Shown here: piece after piece, positions 13,557 to 23,245 of the stretch
Numbering within the stretch: the stretch's first letter is position 1
Layout: each line of letters opens with the position of its first letter
From: Taibaiella sp.
GTDB taxonomy: Bacteria; Bacteroidota; Bacteroidia; Chitinophagales; Chitinophagaceae
Assembly (NCBI GenBank): GCA_019739295.1
Contig: JAHHDV010000028.1
Span: forward strand, 1 to 35,758
Direction: 5' to 3'
DNA length: 35,758 bases
Notes under the pieces: generated by a model
What the model was told of the DNA's origin: nothing
Database searches by the model: none
The model's input: only the letters and a program-made list of their open reading frames with translations
Program-made: the position numbers and the translations under genes

Positions 13557-15499
13557 ATGAAAGAAATACTGCTTGGATACTTTCCAAAAAAATTCCGGTT
13601 TGCACCTCGGTGGACTATATTTCTTTTAGATTTATGTTGTGTTGCATTAGCTATATCAGTCAGTCTATTATTGTTGAACAATTTCAACATTCCATTCATA
13701 TTAGAGAAGTATCCTTTATTTAATATTTTCCTTGTTTCCTTATTATTAAATGCAGTGCTGTTGTACGGCTTTAAAGCCTATAAAGGAATAGTCAGGTATA
13801 CCACATTTGAAGATACAGGCAGGATACTGCTGATCAACTTCCTGGTCTGTGTCTTGTTGAACGTTCTGGAATACGTATACTCCAGAACCATCCACCAACA
13901 GGGTACGCTCATATTACCCTTTAACAACTTAGTCATTTACTTTTTTGCCGTCTCTTTCTTCCAGATCCTTTACCGGTTAGGAGTAAAAAGGGTCTTCTCA
14001 TACCTTTTTGTCAATAAACGAAAAAAAGATAAGGCTGTAATTTTTAATGCAAGGAATGAAGGCAGGCTTGTAGGCAAAATGATCTCTGACAATCCTATGT
14101 CTTCTCTTAAAATCATTGCCTATCTTGAAGATAATCCAAAAGTAATCGGTAAAAAGATAGAGAATATTCCCGTAGTCAGGATGAGCTACAACAATCTGGA
14201 AAGGCTGAAAAAGGAAAATGTCAACCTTGTGATCATTGCCGACCCTTATATCCGGAAGTCGGTATTAAACGAAATTGTGGATCTCTGTCTTGACCTGGAT
14301 ATCAGGGTACAGCAAGTGCCTTCGACAGAGAAATGGATCAATAATCAGTTAGATGTTGGTCAATTGAAAGATATCAAAATCGAGCAGTTATTAGAGCGGG
14401 AAGAGATCAATCTGAATAATGAAAGGGTCGCTACCGATATCAAAGGGAAAAAGGTCGTTATCACGGGAGCTGCGGGATCTATTGGTTCGGAAATAGTAAG
14501 GCAGGTGCTTGCGCTCAACCCTACAATAGTTATCGCTATTGACAATGCCGAAACACCCCTGCACAATCTAAAATTATCCATTGAGGACAGCAGGAATCTG
14601 TCGAAGATCATTTATTTTGTCGGTGATATCTGTGACCGGATCAGGATGGAGCAGGTCTTTGAAATCTATCAACCGGATATCGTATACCATGCAGCTGCCT
14701 ATAAGCATGTACCGCTGATGGAAGAAAGTCCTTCTATTGCTGTAAGGAATAATGTATTGGGCACAAAGAATCTGGCTGAACTCTCTGTAGAATACGGTGT
14801 GGATAAATTTGTCATGGTTTCAACAGATAAGGCTGTTAACCCTACAAATGTAATGGGTGCTTCAAAACGAATAGCTGAAATCTTTACCCAGTCCTACTTT
14901 ACCAGTCTTAAGAAGAAATACGAAAAGAAAGAAATTCAATACTCTGACCAAGTTTATCACCACCAGGTTTGGGAATGTATTGGGATCGAATGGTTCAGTG
15001 ATTCCAAGGTTTACCCAGCAGTTAAGGGAAGGGGGACCGATTACGGTAACAGACCCTGAGATTACCAGATATTTTATGACGATTCCTGAAGCTTGCAGAC
15101 TGGTAATGGAAGCCGGTTCTATGGGTAATGGAGGCCGAGATATTTGTTTTTGACATGGGAGAACCTGTTAAGATAGTAGATCTTGCACGCAAGATGATCC
15201 GTCTAGATGGTAAATTACCTGATAAGGATATCCAGATCGTCTTTACAGGTCTCAGGCCAGGAGAGAAACTCTATGAAGAATTATTGAATAACTCTGAGAA
15301 TACCCTTCCGACACACCATCAGAAAATATTGATCGCCCGGGTAAGGGAATACGACTTTGCAGATGTATACGATCAAATCGAAAAGCTAATGGTGAGGGCC
15401 AATCACCACACCAATATGAATACAGTCGCTATGATGAAGGAGATGGTTCCGGAATTTATTTCTCAGAATTCCATTTACCAAAGCCTGGATAAAAAATAA
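13557..15499 (+). CDS. Membrane nucleoside-diphosphate-sugar dehydratase, CapD/WbpM/PglF type (two frameshifts)
   Basis: This ~646-residue enzyme of surface-polysaccharide synthesis probably removes C4/C6 water from UDP-N-acetylglucosamine. The N-terminus has four membrane helices (residues ~20-140), then a CoA-binding-like Rossmann domain ([20 protein letters not shown]). The catalytic SDR domain begins with [17 protein letters not shown] (~residues 299-315) and has [17 protein letters not shown] and [19 protein letters not shown]. In that last segment the usual Tyr of YxxxK is Met, as in WbpM-type enzymes. The gene is broken by an extra G near 14944 (after KKEIQYS) and an extra C near 15133 ([17 protein letters not shown]). 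Correcting both gives one continuous frame, and the length 1943 = 3 x 647 + 2 fits two insertions. A strong terminator follows. Confidence 0.9.
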
Positions 15500-15517
15500 T
15501 TTTAGATAAAGAAAAGG

Positions 15518-15550
15518 AATAAACCTGCAAGGATTTCTTGCAGGTTTATT
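15518..15550 (+). terminator. Rho-independent terminator after the CapD/WbpM-type gene
   Basis: AATAAACCTGCAAG and CTTGCAGGTTTATT form a perfect 14-bp stem around the 5-base loop GATTT, followed by ATTTTT. It begins 18 bases beyond the stop codon and ends about 30 bases before the next gene. Confidence 0.85.
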
Positions 15551-15579
15551 ATTTTTAGCCTCTATAAGCTTTCTGCCTC

Positions 15580-16791
15580 ATGAAGATCTTAGTTCTATAC
15601 AATCGGGTACCTTTTCCTTTGAATGACGGCGGTAATATTGCAGTAATGGCGCTTTTAAAAGGGTTAAAAGAGGAAGGCAACCAGGTTCACCCTCCTTACC
15701 ATGAATACGACCAGGCATTATGTCGCTGAAGATGAACTTGCGAACCAGCTTTCATTTTTGGATGGCTATGACACAGTAGAAATCAACAATAACATTACTT
15801 TCTCCGGTGCAATGATATCATTATTTCAACGACATTCATACCATCTCAGCAGGTTTATAAACGGGCATTACAGGAAAAAAACTCATCGAAATCCTGAACC
15901 ACAATCAATTTGATATCGTCCAGATGGAAGGGCTGTTTGTAACACCTTATATCCCGGATATAGAATCCAATACATCTGCAAAAATCGTATACCGGCAACA
16001 TAATATTGAATATAAAATCTGGGAAAAAAATACGGAACAGACAAATCATCCTTTAAAAAAATGGTACCTGAAGATACTAACCAGCCAGTTAAAAAAAATA
16101 TGAACTGTCCTTTCTCCGGAAAATAAAATATATCCTTCCTATAAGTTATTCGGACCTTAAAGAAAATATAGGATCAGGAGCAAAAGCAGAACAGCTATGG
16201 ATCCCGTTCGGGATAGATGATCAGGCCTTTCAAAAATTAGGGGATCCGGCTCCTATACCCAGGAAAGTATACCATATCGGGGCAATGGATTGGTTAGCCA
16301 ATCAGGAGGGGGTAAAATGGTTTTTAAAAAAAGTATGGCCTGTCATACTAGAAAAAATCCCTGACGCCAGCTTTCATTTTGCCGGAAGGAATATGCCCGA
16401 TTCATTTCAGGAACTGGCAAAGAAATATCAAAATACTTATTGCGCCGGTGAGGTAAAGGATGCCGCAGCCTTTGAAGCGGACAAGGATATTCTGATTGTA
16501 CCGGTTCATTCTGCGTCAGGTATCAGGATCAAGACATTAAAGGCCCTGGCCCATTTCAAAACTGTAGTTTCTACAAGCATTGGCGCGCAGGGCCTGGAAG
16601 CGCAGCCCGGCAAACACATCCTGATAGCTGATGAACCGATGGATTTTGCACAAGCCGTCATTACATTGATGACATACCCCCGGGAATATCAAAATCTGAG
16701 AAATGAAGGGTATCATTGGGTACAATATTATTACAACAACAGCAAGATCATGCGCAAACTCAGCTCTTTTTATGAGGTGATCAGAAAATAG
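15580..16791 (+). CDS. Glycosyltransferase family 4-like protein (three frameshifts)
   Basis: This ~403-residue protein has the look of a GT-B sugar transferase (GT4 type). The N-terminus MKILVLYNRVPFPLNDGGN with a glycine-rich acceptor loop leads to IVYRQHNIEYKIWEK and ILPISYSDLKENI. The C-terminal domain has KVYHIGAMDWLANQEGVKWF, FHFAGRNMPDSFQEL, IVPVHSASGIRIKTLKALA and STSIGAQGLE, the donor-binding pattern of the family. It is likely cytoplasmic and acts in polysaccharide assembly with the dehydratase upstream. Three single-base insertions break it: an extra C near 15691, and an extra A in A-runs near 15875 and 16095. The total length 1212 = 3 x 404 agrees with three extra bases. Confidence 0.82.
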
Positions 16792-17042
16792 CTCAGGCAC
16801 CCTGGAGTAGTGATTCATATGATAAACCCTACACCTGGGTCCGGAGGCTTGAATACGTGAAGCAAGAAATCACGGATGATAATTTCATCTATTTTGGGAC
16901 TTATTGTGATGAATTAGCATTACTTTTATCGACTTTTGTGTTGTATCAATGGATATAACGGATTATCCTTATTATTCTGTTTTTAGCAAACAAATCAGGT
17001 ATCTTAAGGTTAAGAAAAACTGACGCTGCAAACCATTAAATT
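16792..17042. other. Intergenic stretch, no feature recognised
   Basis: I see no gene, terminator hairpin or consensus promoter here. A TACTTTTA at 16921-16928 has a TTG only 14 bases upstream, too close for a Bacteroidota promoter. How the saccharopine dehydrogenase-like gene is transcribed is not shown by the sequence. Confidence 0.3.
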
Positions 17043-18118
17043 ATGATCGAAAAAATTGGAGTTCTGGGTCTGGGTAAAGTAGGAAGCCTTGTAGGTATAT
17101 TGCTACACCAGTCATTCGGGGTAACAGGTATGGACCTGAACGACCCTTATGACGTGCTTCCGTTTCCGGTTAAGAAAGGGAACGTCAGCTCGGAAAAAAC
17201 AATCAGATCATTTCTGAAAGGAAAAGATGCAATCGTATCCTGTCTTCCATTTCATTTAAATATCCGTATTGCCACAATAGCTGCAGAATTGGGAGTACAT
17301 TATTTTGACCTTACTGAAGATGTACCTACACTTCATGCCATTCTTGATCTTTCCAGAAGGTCCAGGTCCATACTTGCTCCTCAATGTGGCCTGGCTCCGG
17401 GATTCATCGGGATAGTGGGCGCCGACCTGTACCAGCAATTCGATGCAGTGAGATCTGTAAAGCTCAGAGTAGGTGCACTGCCGCTGCAGCCCGTTGGTAA
17501 ACTGGGATATAGCATCACGTGGAGTGCGGATGGCATCATTAATGAATACATCAATGATGCCGAAGTCATCCACAACGGGATCAGGAAAATGTCTGCGTCC
17601 CTGGAAGACATCGAGCAGATCAATATCAACGGCAGACAATATGAGGCCTTCGCCACCTCCGGGGGGCTGGGTACAATGTGCGCAACACTGGAAGGAAAAG
17701 TAGATACGTTAAACTATAAAACCATCCGCTATCCCGGCCATGCAGCGTACATGAAGTTCCTGCTGTATGATCTGTGGGTTGAAAAAAGACCGGGAACAGT
17801 TAAAGCAAATACTGGTCAATGCGCTTCCACTCGTAGATGAAGACATCGTGCTGATCTATGCTGCCGTGGAAGGAACTGTCAATGGTAAATTACAGACCAA
17901 GCAATACAATGAAGCCTTTCAATCCATTACAATTGCGGACAAAAGCTGGAGAGCCATCAGCTGGACTACGGCCTGCAGTATAGCGGGAGTAATAGAAACT
18001 TGCCGCCGCCGGGAAGTTGAAGAAGAAAGGATTTATCAGGCAGGAAGAAATTTCACTTTCAGATTTTCTTGAAACCAGGAATGGCAGTATGTACGCAACA
18101 TTCGCGGAAAAGAAATAA
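17043..18118 (+). CDS. Saccharopine dehydrogenase-like NAD(P)-dependent enzyme (two frameshifts)
   Basis: This ~357-residue protein of the saccharopine dehydrogenase/reductase family catalyses NAD(P)-linked interconversion of saccharopine-like imino acids in lysine metabolism; the exact reaction is uncertain. The Rossmann start is IEKIGVLGLGKVGSLVGILL (GxGxxG). It is followed by KDAIVSCLPFHLNIRIATIA, VHYFDLTEDVP, LAPQCGLAPGFIGIVGADL and the C-terminal fold with ITWSADGIINEYINDAEVI and YEAFATSGGLGTM. Extra bases near 17775 and 17995 break the frame. Corrected, the tail reads KLAAAGKLKKKGFIRQEE and DFLETRNGSMYATFAEKK, ending at a TAA at 18116-18118. The length (3 x 358 + 2) fits two insertions. 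The alanine dehydrogenase-like gene at 19838 belongs to the superfamily that forms the other half of bifunctional lysine-degrading LKR/SDH proteins. Confidence 0.85.
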
Positions 18119-18192
18119 ATACAGGCAGTCTTTTTATAGATCTTCCGGTGATTTTACCTTCGAGATAAATATTGTAACATAAGGAGTCTCCT

Positions 18193-19671
18193 TTATAACT
18201 CCCTTCTCATCTGCGCTACAGGATACTGAAGCTGATCCCTGTACTTTGCGACAGTTCTTCTGGCTACCTGATAGCCTTTTTCATTCATCAAATCAGTAAG
18301 CTGCGCATCCGAAAATGGATTTTTTCTTGTTTTCGTTTTCAATAAGGTCCCTCAAGGTATTTTTCACATTGATGACCGAGATATCTTCACCTTCCTGATT
18401 GGTATAAGCATCTGTAAAGAAATACTTGATAGGATAAGTTCCATATTGTGTCTGCACATATTTGCTTCTGGATACCCTGGATATGGTACTGATGTCCAAT
18501 CCTACTTCATCCGCAATGTCTTTCAGGATCATCGGCCTGAGGTCCAGGGGATTCCCGGATAAAAAGAACGGCAGTTGCTTATCTACTATGGCTTTCATCG
18601 TAATCAATAAAGTTTCTTTCCTTTGCTGCAGCGCATCGATAAACCACTTCGCAGCATCTATATTTTTCCTGATAAAGTGCTCTGCTTCCTGGTCATCTTT
18701 CTTTTTCTGGCGGACATCCCGGACACTCATCAGCATATGTTCGAAGTCGGGAGCTACCCGCAGATGCGGAATACGCCTGTCATTCAATGTAATATGAACG
18801 CGGTCATTATCAATGGTCACAAAGAAGTCCGGATAGATATATTGGTTATTCTGGGAAGCATTTTCCTGGCTACCGTACCCCATCCCGGGTTTCGGGGAAA
18901 GGCTTAATATCAGCTCCAGCGTTTCTTTAAGTTCCTCTTCCGAAAGCCTGTGCTTCTCACCCAGCCTGGTATAATGTTTTTTAGAAAACTCCTGAAAGGA
19001 TTCGGTGATTATCTGAATAGCAGCGGAAATCAGGCTCTTGGGACCGTCCTTGGATTTAAGCTGGAGCAGCAGGCATTCCTGTAAGTCATATGCCCCTACC
19101 CCCGAGGGTTCAAATGTTTGGATAAGTTGAATGATATCTTTGATCTTCTGTTTCCTCCACTACCACATTCTCCTTGAATGCAAGGTCATCACTCAATTCA
19201 AGCGCTGTTCTTCTTAAGTAACCATCGTCATCGATACTTCCGATAATGTGTTTGGCAATCATCCGTTCCTGGTCATCTATATCCAGCATTTCCACCTGAC
19301 GAAGCAAGATATCATAAAAAGAATCCTGGGCTTTATACAGAACATTTTTGTCCTCAGCTATATCATCAGAACCCCCGTCATAATAATATTCGAAAGGATT
19401 TTCTTCGCTATGTTTCGTCTATAGAGAAATCAGTATCAGAGTCTTCATAATCGGCAGTCAGATCCTGTCCCTCTTCACCGCTGATCTCCTTGAGCAGATC
19501 TTTTTCGTGATCTTCGTTCTGATCCACAATTTCCAACGCCGGGTTGGACTCAATCTCTTCTTTGATTCTTTCCTCCATTTCGATCGCAGGGATTTGGATC
19601 AGTTTCATCAATTGGATCTGCCTGGGGGATAATTTCTGTGATAATTTCTGTTGTAAAGACTGCCTGATCAT
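18193..19671 (-). CDS. rpoN: RNA polymerase sigma-54 factor (three frameshifts)
   Basis: Sigma-54 directs RNA polymerase to -24/-12 promoters that need AAA+ activators. Region I is the glutamine-rich start MIRQSLQQKLSQKLSPRQIQ followed by LMKLIQIPAIEMEERI. An acidic region II (DLTADYEDSDTDF) precedes the core-binding region III, with LRQVEMLDIDDQERMIAKHI and FEPSGVGAYDLQECLLLQL. The DNA-binding part has LKDIADEVGLDISTISRVSR and, after correction, the RpoN box ARRTVAKYRDQL with the end PVAQMRREL before a TAA at 18193-18195. Breaks lie near 19420, 19145 and 18325. The full length of 1479 = 3 x 493 fits three single-base insertions and ~490 residues, normal for the family. No activator gene is in the window. 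Confidence 0.93.
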
Positions 19672-19702
19672 TATTAATTTTATAGAAGTAACCTACTTGT
19701 AG

Positions 19703-19732
19703 CAAATATAATTAAATCCTGTGGCTATAAAA
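19703..19732 (-). promoter_or_regulatory. Candidate rpoN promoter (TTT-N19-TATATTTG)
   Basis: TATATTTG on the minus strand (complement of 19703-19710) fits TAnnTTTG, and a TTT lies 19 bases upstream in place of TTG. It faces away from the promoter at 19773-19803, so this 166-bp gap holds a divergent pair. Confidence 0.45.
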
Positions 19733-19772
19733 TCGGGGGAAACAGATTTAATGAAATATTTAGAAAAAAGTC

Positions 19773-19803
19773 TTGAATAAGTGATGCTTAGTTTTTATCT
19801 TTC
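19773..19803 (+). promoter_or_regulatory. Candidate promoter of the alanine dehydrogenase-like gene (TTG-N20-TATCTTTC)
   Basis: TTG at 19773-19775 and TATCTTTC at 19796-19803 are 20 bases apart. The last base of the -7 box differs from the consensus G. It lies 34 bases before the GTG start. Confidence 0.45.
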
Positions 19804-19837
19804 GTAATTAAATATTTATAATAATTATTTTAAGCCG

Positions 19838-21047
19838 GTGAAGAGTAAAATCAGCCCGTCCTTGTCTTATATTCCTCTCGAGGAGACACTGGAGATCATA
19901 CCGAAAAAAAAAGCAACTTTACATTGGATTACCCAAGGAAGATTCCTATCAGGAAAACCGGATACCTTTGACCCCTGATGCGGTAGGCGTCCTGGTATCT
20001 AATGGCCATGAAGTAGTCGTAGAACATGACGCAGGTCTGGGCTCACATTACACAGATCATGATTATTCAGAGCAGGGCGCAATGATTGTTTACGATAAGG
20101 AAGCTGTATATAAAGGACATGTCATCATTAAGTCTGCTCCCGTCTCGGAGTCTGATATCGAATATCTGCACAATGGACAGATCATTATTTCTCCGGTTCA
20201 CCTACCGTTCTTAAAAGCAGAAATCATAGAGCAATTGATCAAAAAGAGAGTGGTTACACTTGCTTTTGATTCGATCAAGGATGATTCGGGATCATACCCG
20301 ATAGTCCGCTCTATGAGTGAAATAGCCGGAAGTGCCACCATGCTGATCGCGTCCAATTATCTGAGCAGCAGTCATCACGCGCCGGGGTATACTGCTGGGT
20401 GGGATATCAGGCGTGCCCCCCGCCCGGGTGGTTGATCATAGGTGCGGGAATGGTAGCGGAATCAGCAGCGAATACAGCCATCGGCTTAGGAGCTACGGTC
20501 CAGGTTTTTGACAATTCGCTCTATCGGCTGATGAGGCTTCAGCACAATATCAGGCAGCGCATCTATACTTCTGTCATTAACACTAAACTCCTGGAAAAAA
20601 GAATTAATGGGCGCGGATGTGCTCATCGGAGCATTGAAGCCTGTCAATGGCGTAACTCCTGTAGTCGTGACCGAAGAGATGGTATCCAATATGAAACCCG
20701 GCTCTATCATTGTAGATGTAAGTATAGACCGTGGCGGATGTATAGAAACTTCAAGAGTGACCACTCATGAAAATCCGGTTTATAAGAAACATGGCATCAT
20801 TCATTATTGTGTACCCAATATATCTTCCGGATTTTCCAGAACAGCCAGCAGGGCCATCAGCAATGTACTGATGCCTATTCTTGAAGAAGCTGCGGAATCC
20901 GGAGGGTTCGAACAACTGCTGCAAAATAAATCCGGTATTCGCAATGGCGTCTATCTGTACAAGGGATGCGTCACCAACCAAGCCATTGCCAAACGCTTCA
21001 ATTATAAATATACCAATATTGACCTTATACTTTCCACATTCATCTGA
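19838..21047 (+). CDS. Alanine dehydrogenase/PNT-type NAD-dependent dehydrogenase (four frameshifts)
   Basis: This ~402-residue protein is of the alanine dehydrogenase family, which interconverts L-alanine and pyruvate plus ammonia. The Bacteroidota form carries an extra N-terminal segment, here VKSKISPSLSYIPLEETLEI from a GTG start. The catalytic domain shows IGLPKEDSYQENRIPLTPDA, IIKSAPVSESDIE (Lys), IISPVHLPFLKAE (His) and VRSMSEIAGSATML. The NAD domain has GVPPARVVIIGAGMVAESAA, then GLGATVQVFDNSLYRLMRL, GSIIVDVSIDRGGCIETS and GIIHYCVPNISS. Single-base insertions lie near 19903 (A9 run), 20382, 20436 and 20598, and the length (3 x 403 + 1) fits four. Substrate is uncertain: related domains also act as lysine-ketoglutarate reductases. 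The GTG is the only plausible start in frame. Confidence 0.85.
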
Positions 21048-21064
21048 TCTCAACACTTCTCTCT

Positions 21065-21430
21065 ATGACCCGCATTCGTACCAATAAGACAATAGCCGGA
21101 TTTCATCTGTTAATGATATTATCTGCCGTTGATTTCAAATTATCGCATAAAGAGGACCTGGTGATTAGAGATTATATCATCCAGGAGTTTCCTTTCAGGT
21201 TAAATATGGACAGGGAGATCGAGATACTGAGCGGATTAGGTCCGGAAATGTGGGAGTCTCATTTTCTGCGGTGCATGGAAGATTTCTATGCAGATTCTAC
21301 CGAAGGAGAAAGGTTGGATTTATTACAATTTGCCATCAACCTGTGTAAAGCTGATGACATCATTTCGAGAGAAGAGAACCGCTTTCTCAATATGATGTTC
21401 CATGCCTGGTACCAGGAAGCCAGGGATTAG
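21065..21430 (+). CDS. TerB-like protein
   Basis: This 121-residue all-helical soluble protein has the TerB (tellurite-resistance-associated) pattern. There are two helical halves, each with an acidic metal-binding-like turn: MILSAVDFKLSHKEDLVIRD near the start and AINLCKADDIISREENRFL near the end. TerB-like domains are found in envelope-stress and calcium-linked protein networks, and a true tellurite role is rarely shown. No other ter gene is nearby. It starts 18 bases after the alanine dehydrogenase-like gene and so probably shares its transcript. It ends 10 bases from the convergent hpt gene. The frame is intact, in contrast to its neighbours. Confidence 0.75.
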   Translation: MTRIRTNKTIAGFHLLMILSAVDFKLSHKEDLVIRDYIIQEFPFRLNMDREIEILSGLGPEMWESHFLRCMEDFYADSTEGERLDLLQFAINLCKADDIISREENRFLNMMFHAWYQEARD

Positions 21431-21440
21431 TGCCCCTAAC

Positions 21441-21995
21441 CTAAGCATTATCCTCTTCCTTCAATTGATATATAGCAGGGAGATTACGCCCCCATCCGTC
21501 ATAATCCAGTCCATACCCTACCACGAACCTGTTATCTATCTCGAATCCGGCAATATCAATATGCAGCGGGTAGCGGATTGATCCTGGCTTGACCAGTAAG
21601 GCTACTATTGTAAGCGAACGAATCCCCTGGGACGCTAACTGGGGTAAAAAATCGTGGAGTGTTTTGCCCGAATCTATGATATCTTCGACCAGAACGATAT
21701 CCCTGTCCCTTAAATTTTTATCCAGGCCTATTGTGGTCAATACACTTCCTGTAGAGCTGGTACCCTGATAAGAAGCCAACTTCACAAAAGTGATCTCAGC
21801 GGATATGGTTATATTCTTGAAAAGGTCAGCAGCAAATACAAAGCTTCCGTTCAGTATTGCCAGGAACAAAGGTTGCCGGTCCCTGAATTCCTGATTCAAT
21901 TCATCTGCTATTACAGCTACTCTCTCTGCGATTGCAGCCTCGCTGATAAACGGAATGAAGTTCTTATCTAAAATCTGAATGACCGGCATATGCAA
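21441..21995 (-). CDS. hpt: Hypoxanthine phosphoribosyltransferase
   Basis: This cytoplasmic purine-salvage enzyme converts hypoxanthine (and guanine) with PRPP to IMP/GMP. The 184-residue length is typical. The PRPP loop is IVLVEDIIDSGKTLHDFL (~residues 101-118). Other marks are LFLAILNGSFVFAADL, ITFVKLASYQGTSSTG and the C-terminal GFEIDNRFVVGYGLDYDGWG with the metal/base-binding aspartates. The ATG at 21995 (MHMPVIQILDKNF) is used; ATG at 21989 is an in-frame alternative. It ends ten bases from terB-like on the other strand, with no room for a separate terminator. The frame is intact. Confidence 0.94.
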   Translation of the reverse strand: MHMPVIQILDKNFIPFISEAAIAERVAVIADELNQEFRDRQPLFLAILNGSFVFAADLFKNITISAEITFVKLASYQGTSSTGSVLTTIGLDKNLRDRDIVLVEDIIDSGKTLHDFLPQLASQGIRSLTIVALLVKPGSIRYPLHIDIAGFEIDNRFVVGYGLDYDGWGRNLPAIYQLKEEDNA

Positions 21996-22209
21996 TAAAA
22001 TTTGCTATCTTAGCTTTAAAACAGCGAATTTAAGTCATAAAGCAAAGCCTTCCCAGGAATCCATGATATTTCATTGATATTTTCAGACCCTTAAAGAAGA
22101 AAAACGGCTATAAAGAACAGCATTTTAATTGCAGATAAATAATATATTATCAAATAATAGCTGATTATCAATAAAATATAAGAAAAGAAGAAAAAATAAT
22201 CAATATTTT

Positions 22210-22239
22210 TTGGCAATCTAAATAATCATGGTACCTTTG
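22210..22239 (+). promoter_or_regulatory. Promoter of the rplM-rpsI-rpsB operon (TTG-N19-TACCTTTG)
   Basis: TTG (22210-22212, end of a T-run) and TACCTTTG (22232-22239) are separated by 19 bases, a full Bacteroidota consensus. The transcript should start about 22244-22247, giving a leader of roughly 55 bases. Confidence 0.8.
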
Positions 22240-22241
22240 CG

Positions 22242-22273
22242 AACCATTTTTATGCTTATAGAAATGGTTTTTT
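22242..22273 (+). promoter_or_regulatory. Leader hairpin at the 5' end of the rplM transcript
   Basis: AACCATTT (22242-22249) pairs perfectly with AAATGGTT (22262-22269) around a 12-base loop and runs into T6. It starts almost exactly at the predicted transcription start and is followed ~25 bases later by the rplM ATG. It could be an attenuator or a ribosomal-protein-binding leader controlling the operon; this is inference from position and shape. Confidence 0.5.
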
Positions 22274-22299
22274 AATGGAAAAGTCAAAATATCAAAATA

Positions 22300-22755
22300 A
22301 TGTCTGTTAAACATTTAAGTTTTAAAACCAAGCCTGCATCTGAAGCTACCATCAATCGTGAGTGGTGGATAGCTGATGCAACTGACCAAACTTTAGGTCG
22401 TTTTTGTTCTAAGATTGCTACCGTACTTCGGGGTAAGCACAAAGCTACATTTACGCCGCATGTGGATGCCGGCGATTATGTAATCGTATTGAACTCCGGC
22501 AAAATCAAAATGTCCGGAACTAAACTGGAGACAAAAGAATACCAGCACTTCACCGGCTATCCTGATGGTAGAAAAGTGGAGCTGGCAAAGAACCTGATCA
22601 AGCGCCGTCCTAATGCGATCATTGAAAGAGGTGTAAAAGGTATGCTTCCCAAGAACAGGTTAGGCAGAGCTATGTATAAAAAGCTTTTTGTATATGAAGG
22701 TGCCGAGCATCCTCATGCTGCACAAAAACCGAAAGCACTCGAATTCAATAAATAA
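22300..22755 (+). CDS. rplM: 50S ribosomal protein L13
   Basis: This early-assembly protein of the large ribosomal subunit has 151 residues, the normal Bacteroidota length. The pattern NREWWIADATDQTLGRFCSK, LRGKHKATFTPHVDAGDYVI, the QHFTGYPDGRKV loop and KGMLPKNRLGRAMYKKLFVY is diagnostic. It is first in the operon rplM-rpsI-rpsB, behind a consensus promoter and leader hairpin. The start ATG lies in an A-rich context (AATATCAAAATA) without a Shine-Dalgarno sequence, as is usual for Bacteroidota ribosomal genes. The frame is intact. Confidence 0.98.
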   Translation: MSVKHLSFKTKPASEATINREWWIADATDQTLGRFCSKIATVLRGKHKATFTPHVDAGDYVIVLNSGKIKMSGTKLETKEYQHFTGYPDGRKVELAKNLIKRRPNAIIERGVKGMLPKNRLGRAMYKKLFVYEGAEHPHAAQKPKALEFNK

Positions 22756-22790
22756 AAATATTTTCAATCAAATCATTATACCAGAATTCA

Positions 22791-23180
22791 ATGGAAAAAA
22801 CACATAATAAAATAGGCCGTCGGAAAGAAGCAGTCGCCCGTGTGTACCTGACCAAAGGATCAGGAGAGATCACGATCAACGGTAAAGAATACAAAAATTA
22901 TTTCCCCATTATCTACTTACAGAATCAGGTAGAGCTTCCTTTGAAAACCATCGAAGGAGTGAACGCTTATGATATCAAAGTAAATGTAAAAGGTGGTGGT
23001 CCTAAAGGACAGGCTGAAGCAGTAAAATTAGGTATTGCCAGGGCCCTGGTGGATCTGAATGAAGAATTTAAGCCATTGCTTAAGAAACAAGGTTTGATGA
23101 CACGTGATCCTCGTATGGTAGAACGTAAGAAATTCGGTAAGCGTAAAGCACGTCGTAGCACTCAGTTCTCTAAACGTTAA
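22791..23180 (+). CDS. rpsI: 30S ribosomal protein S9
   Basis: This 129-residue small-subunit protein has a basic C-terminal tail that reaches the P-site tRNA. The NKIGRRKEAVARVYL start, GSGEITINGKEYKNYF, VNVKGGGPKGQAEAVKLGIA and the C-terminal LMTRDPRMVERKKFGKRKA with RRSTQFSKR are all standard. It begins 35 bases after rplM in the same operon and ends 65 bases before rpsB. The frame is intact. Confidence 0.98.
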   Translation: MEKTHNKIGRRKEAVARVYLTKGSGEITINGKEYKNYFPIIYLQNQVELPLKTIEGVNAYDIKVNVKGGGPKGQAEAVKLGIARALVDLNEEFKPLLKKQGLMTRDPRMVERKKFGKRKARRSTQFSKR

Positions 23181-23245
23181 TCATTACCTGATTTTATTAC
23201 TCGTATTACAAAAGATTATCTAACAATATTTAATATTTCCAAGCA

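Larger units (their letters stand above)
21996..22299. other. A/T-rich divergent intergenic region of hpt and rplM
   Basis: The region holds the rplM promoter (22210-22239) and a 5' leader hairpin (22242-22269). The remaining ~200 bases are very A/T-rich with no reading frame of note. No clear hpt promoter was found; a TAAATTCG on the minus strand (22025-22032) lacks a -33 partner at the right distance. Confidence 0.5.

Noticed and set aside
14940..15140. Reading the dehydratase gene as two truncated genes or a pseudogene
   Set aside because: Both breaks vanish on removing one base each, all catalytic segments are intact, and neighbouring essential genes show the same type of break.
16921..16928. 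A promoter for the saccharopine dehydrogenase-like gene
   Set aside because: TACTTTTA has its TTG only 14 bases upstream and lies ~115 bases from the gene, so spacing and consensus are poor.
21065..21430. A tellurite-resistance operon
   Set aside because: Only one TerB-like gene is present; no terC, terD or terZ-like gene lies nearby.
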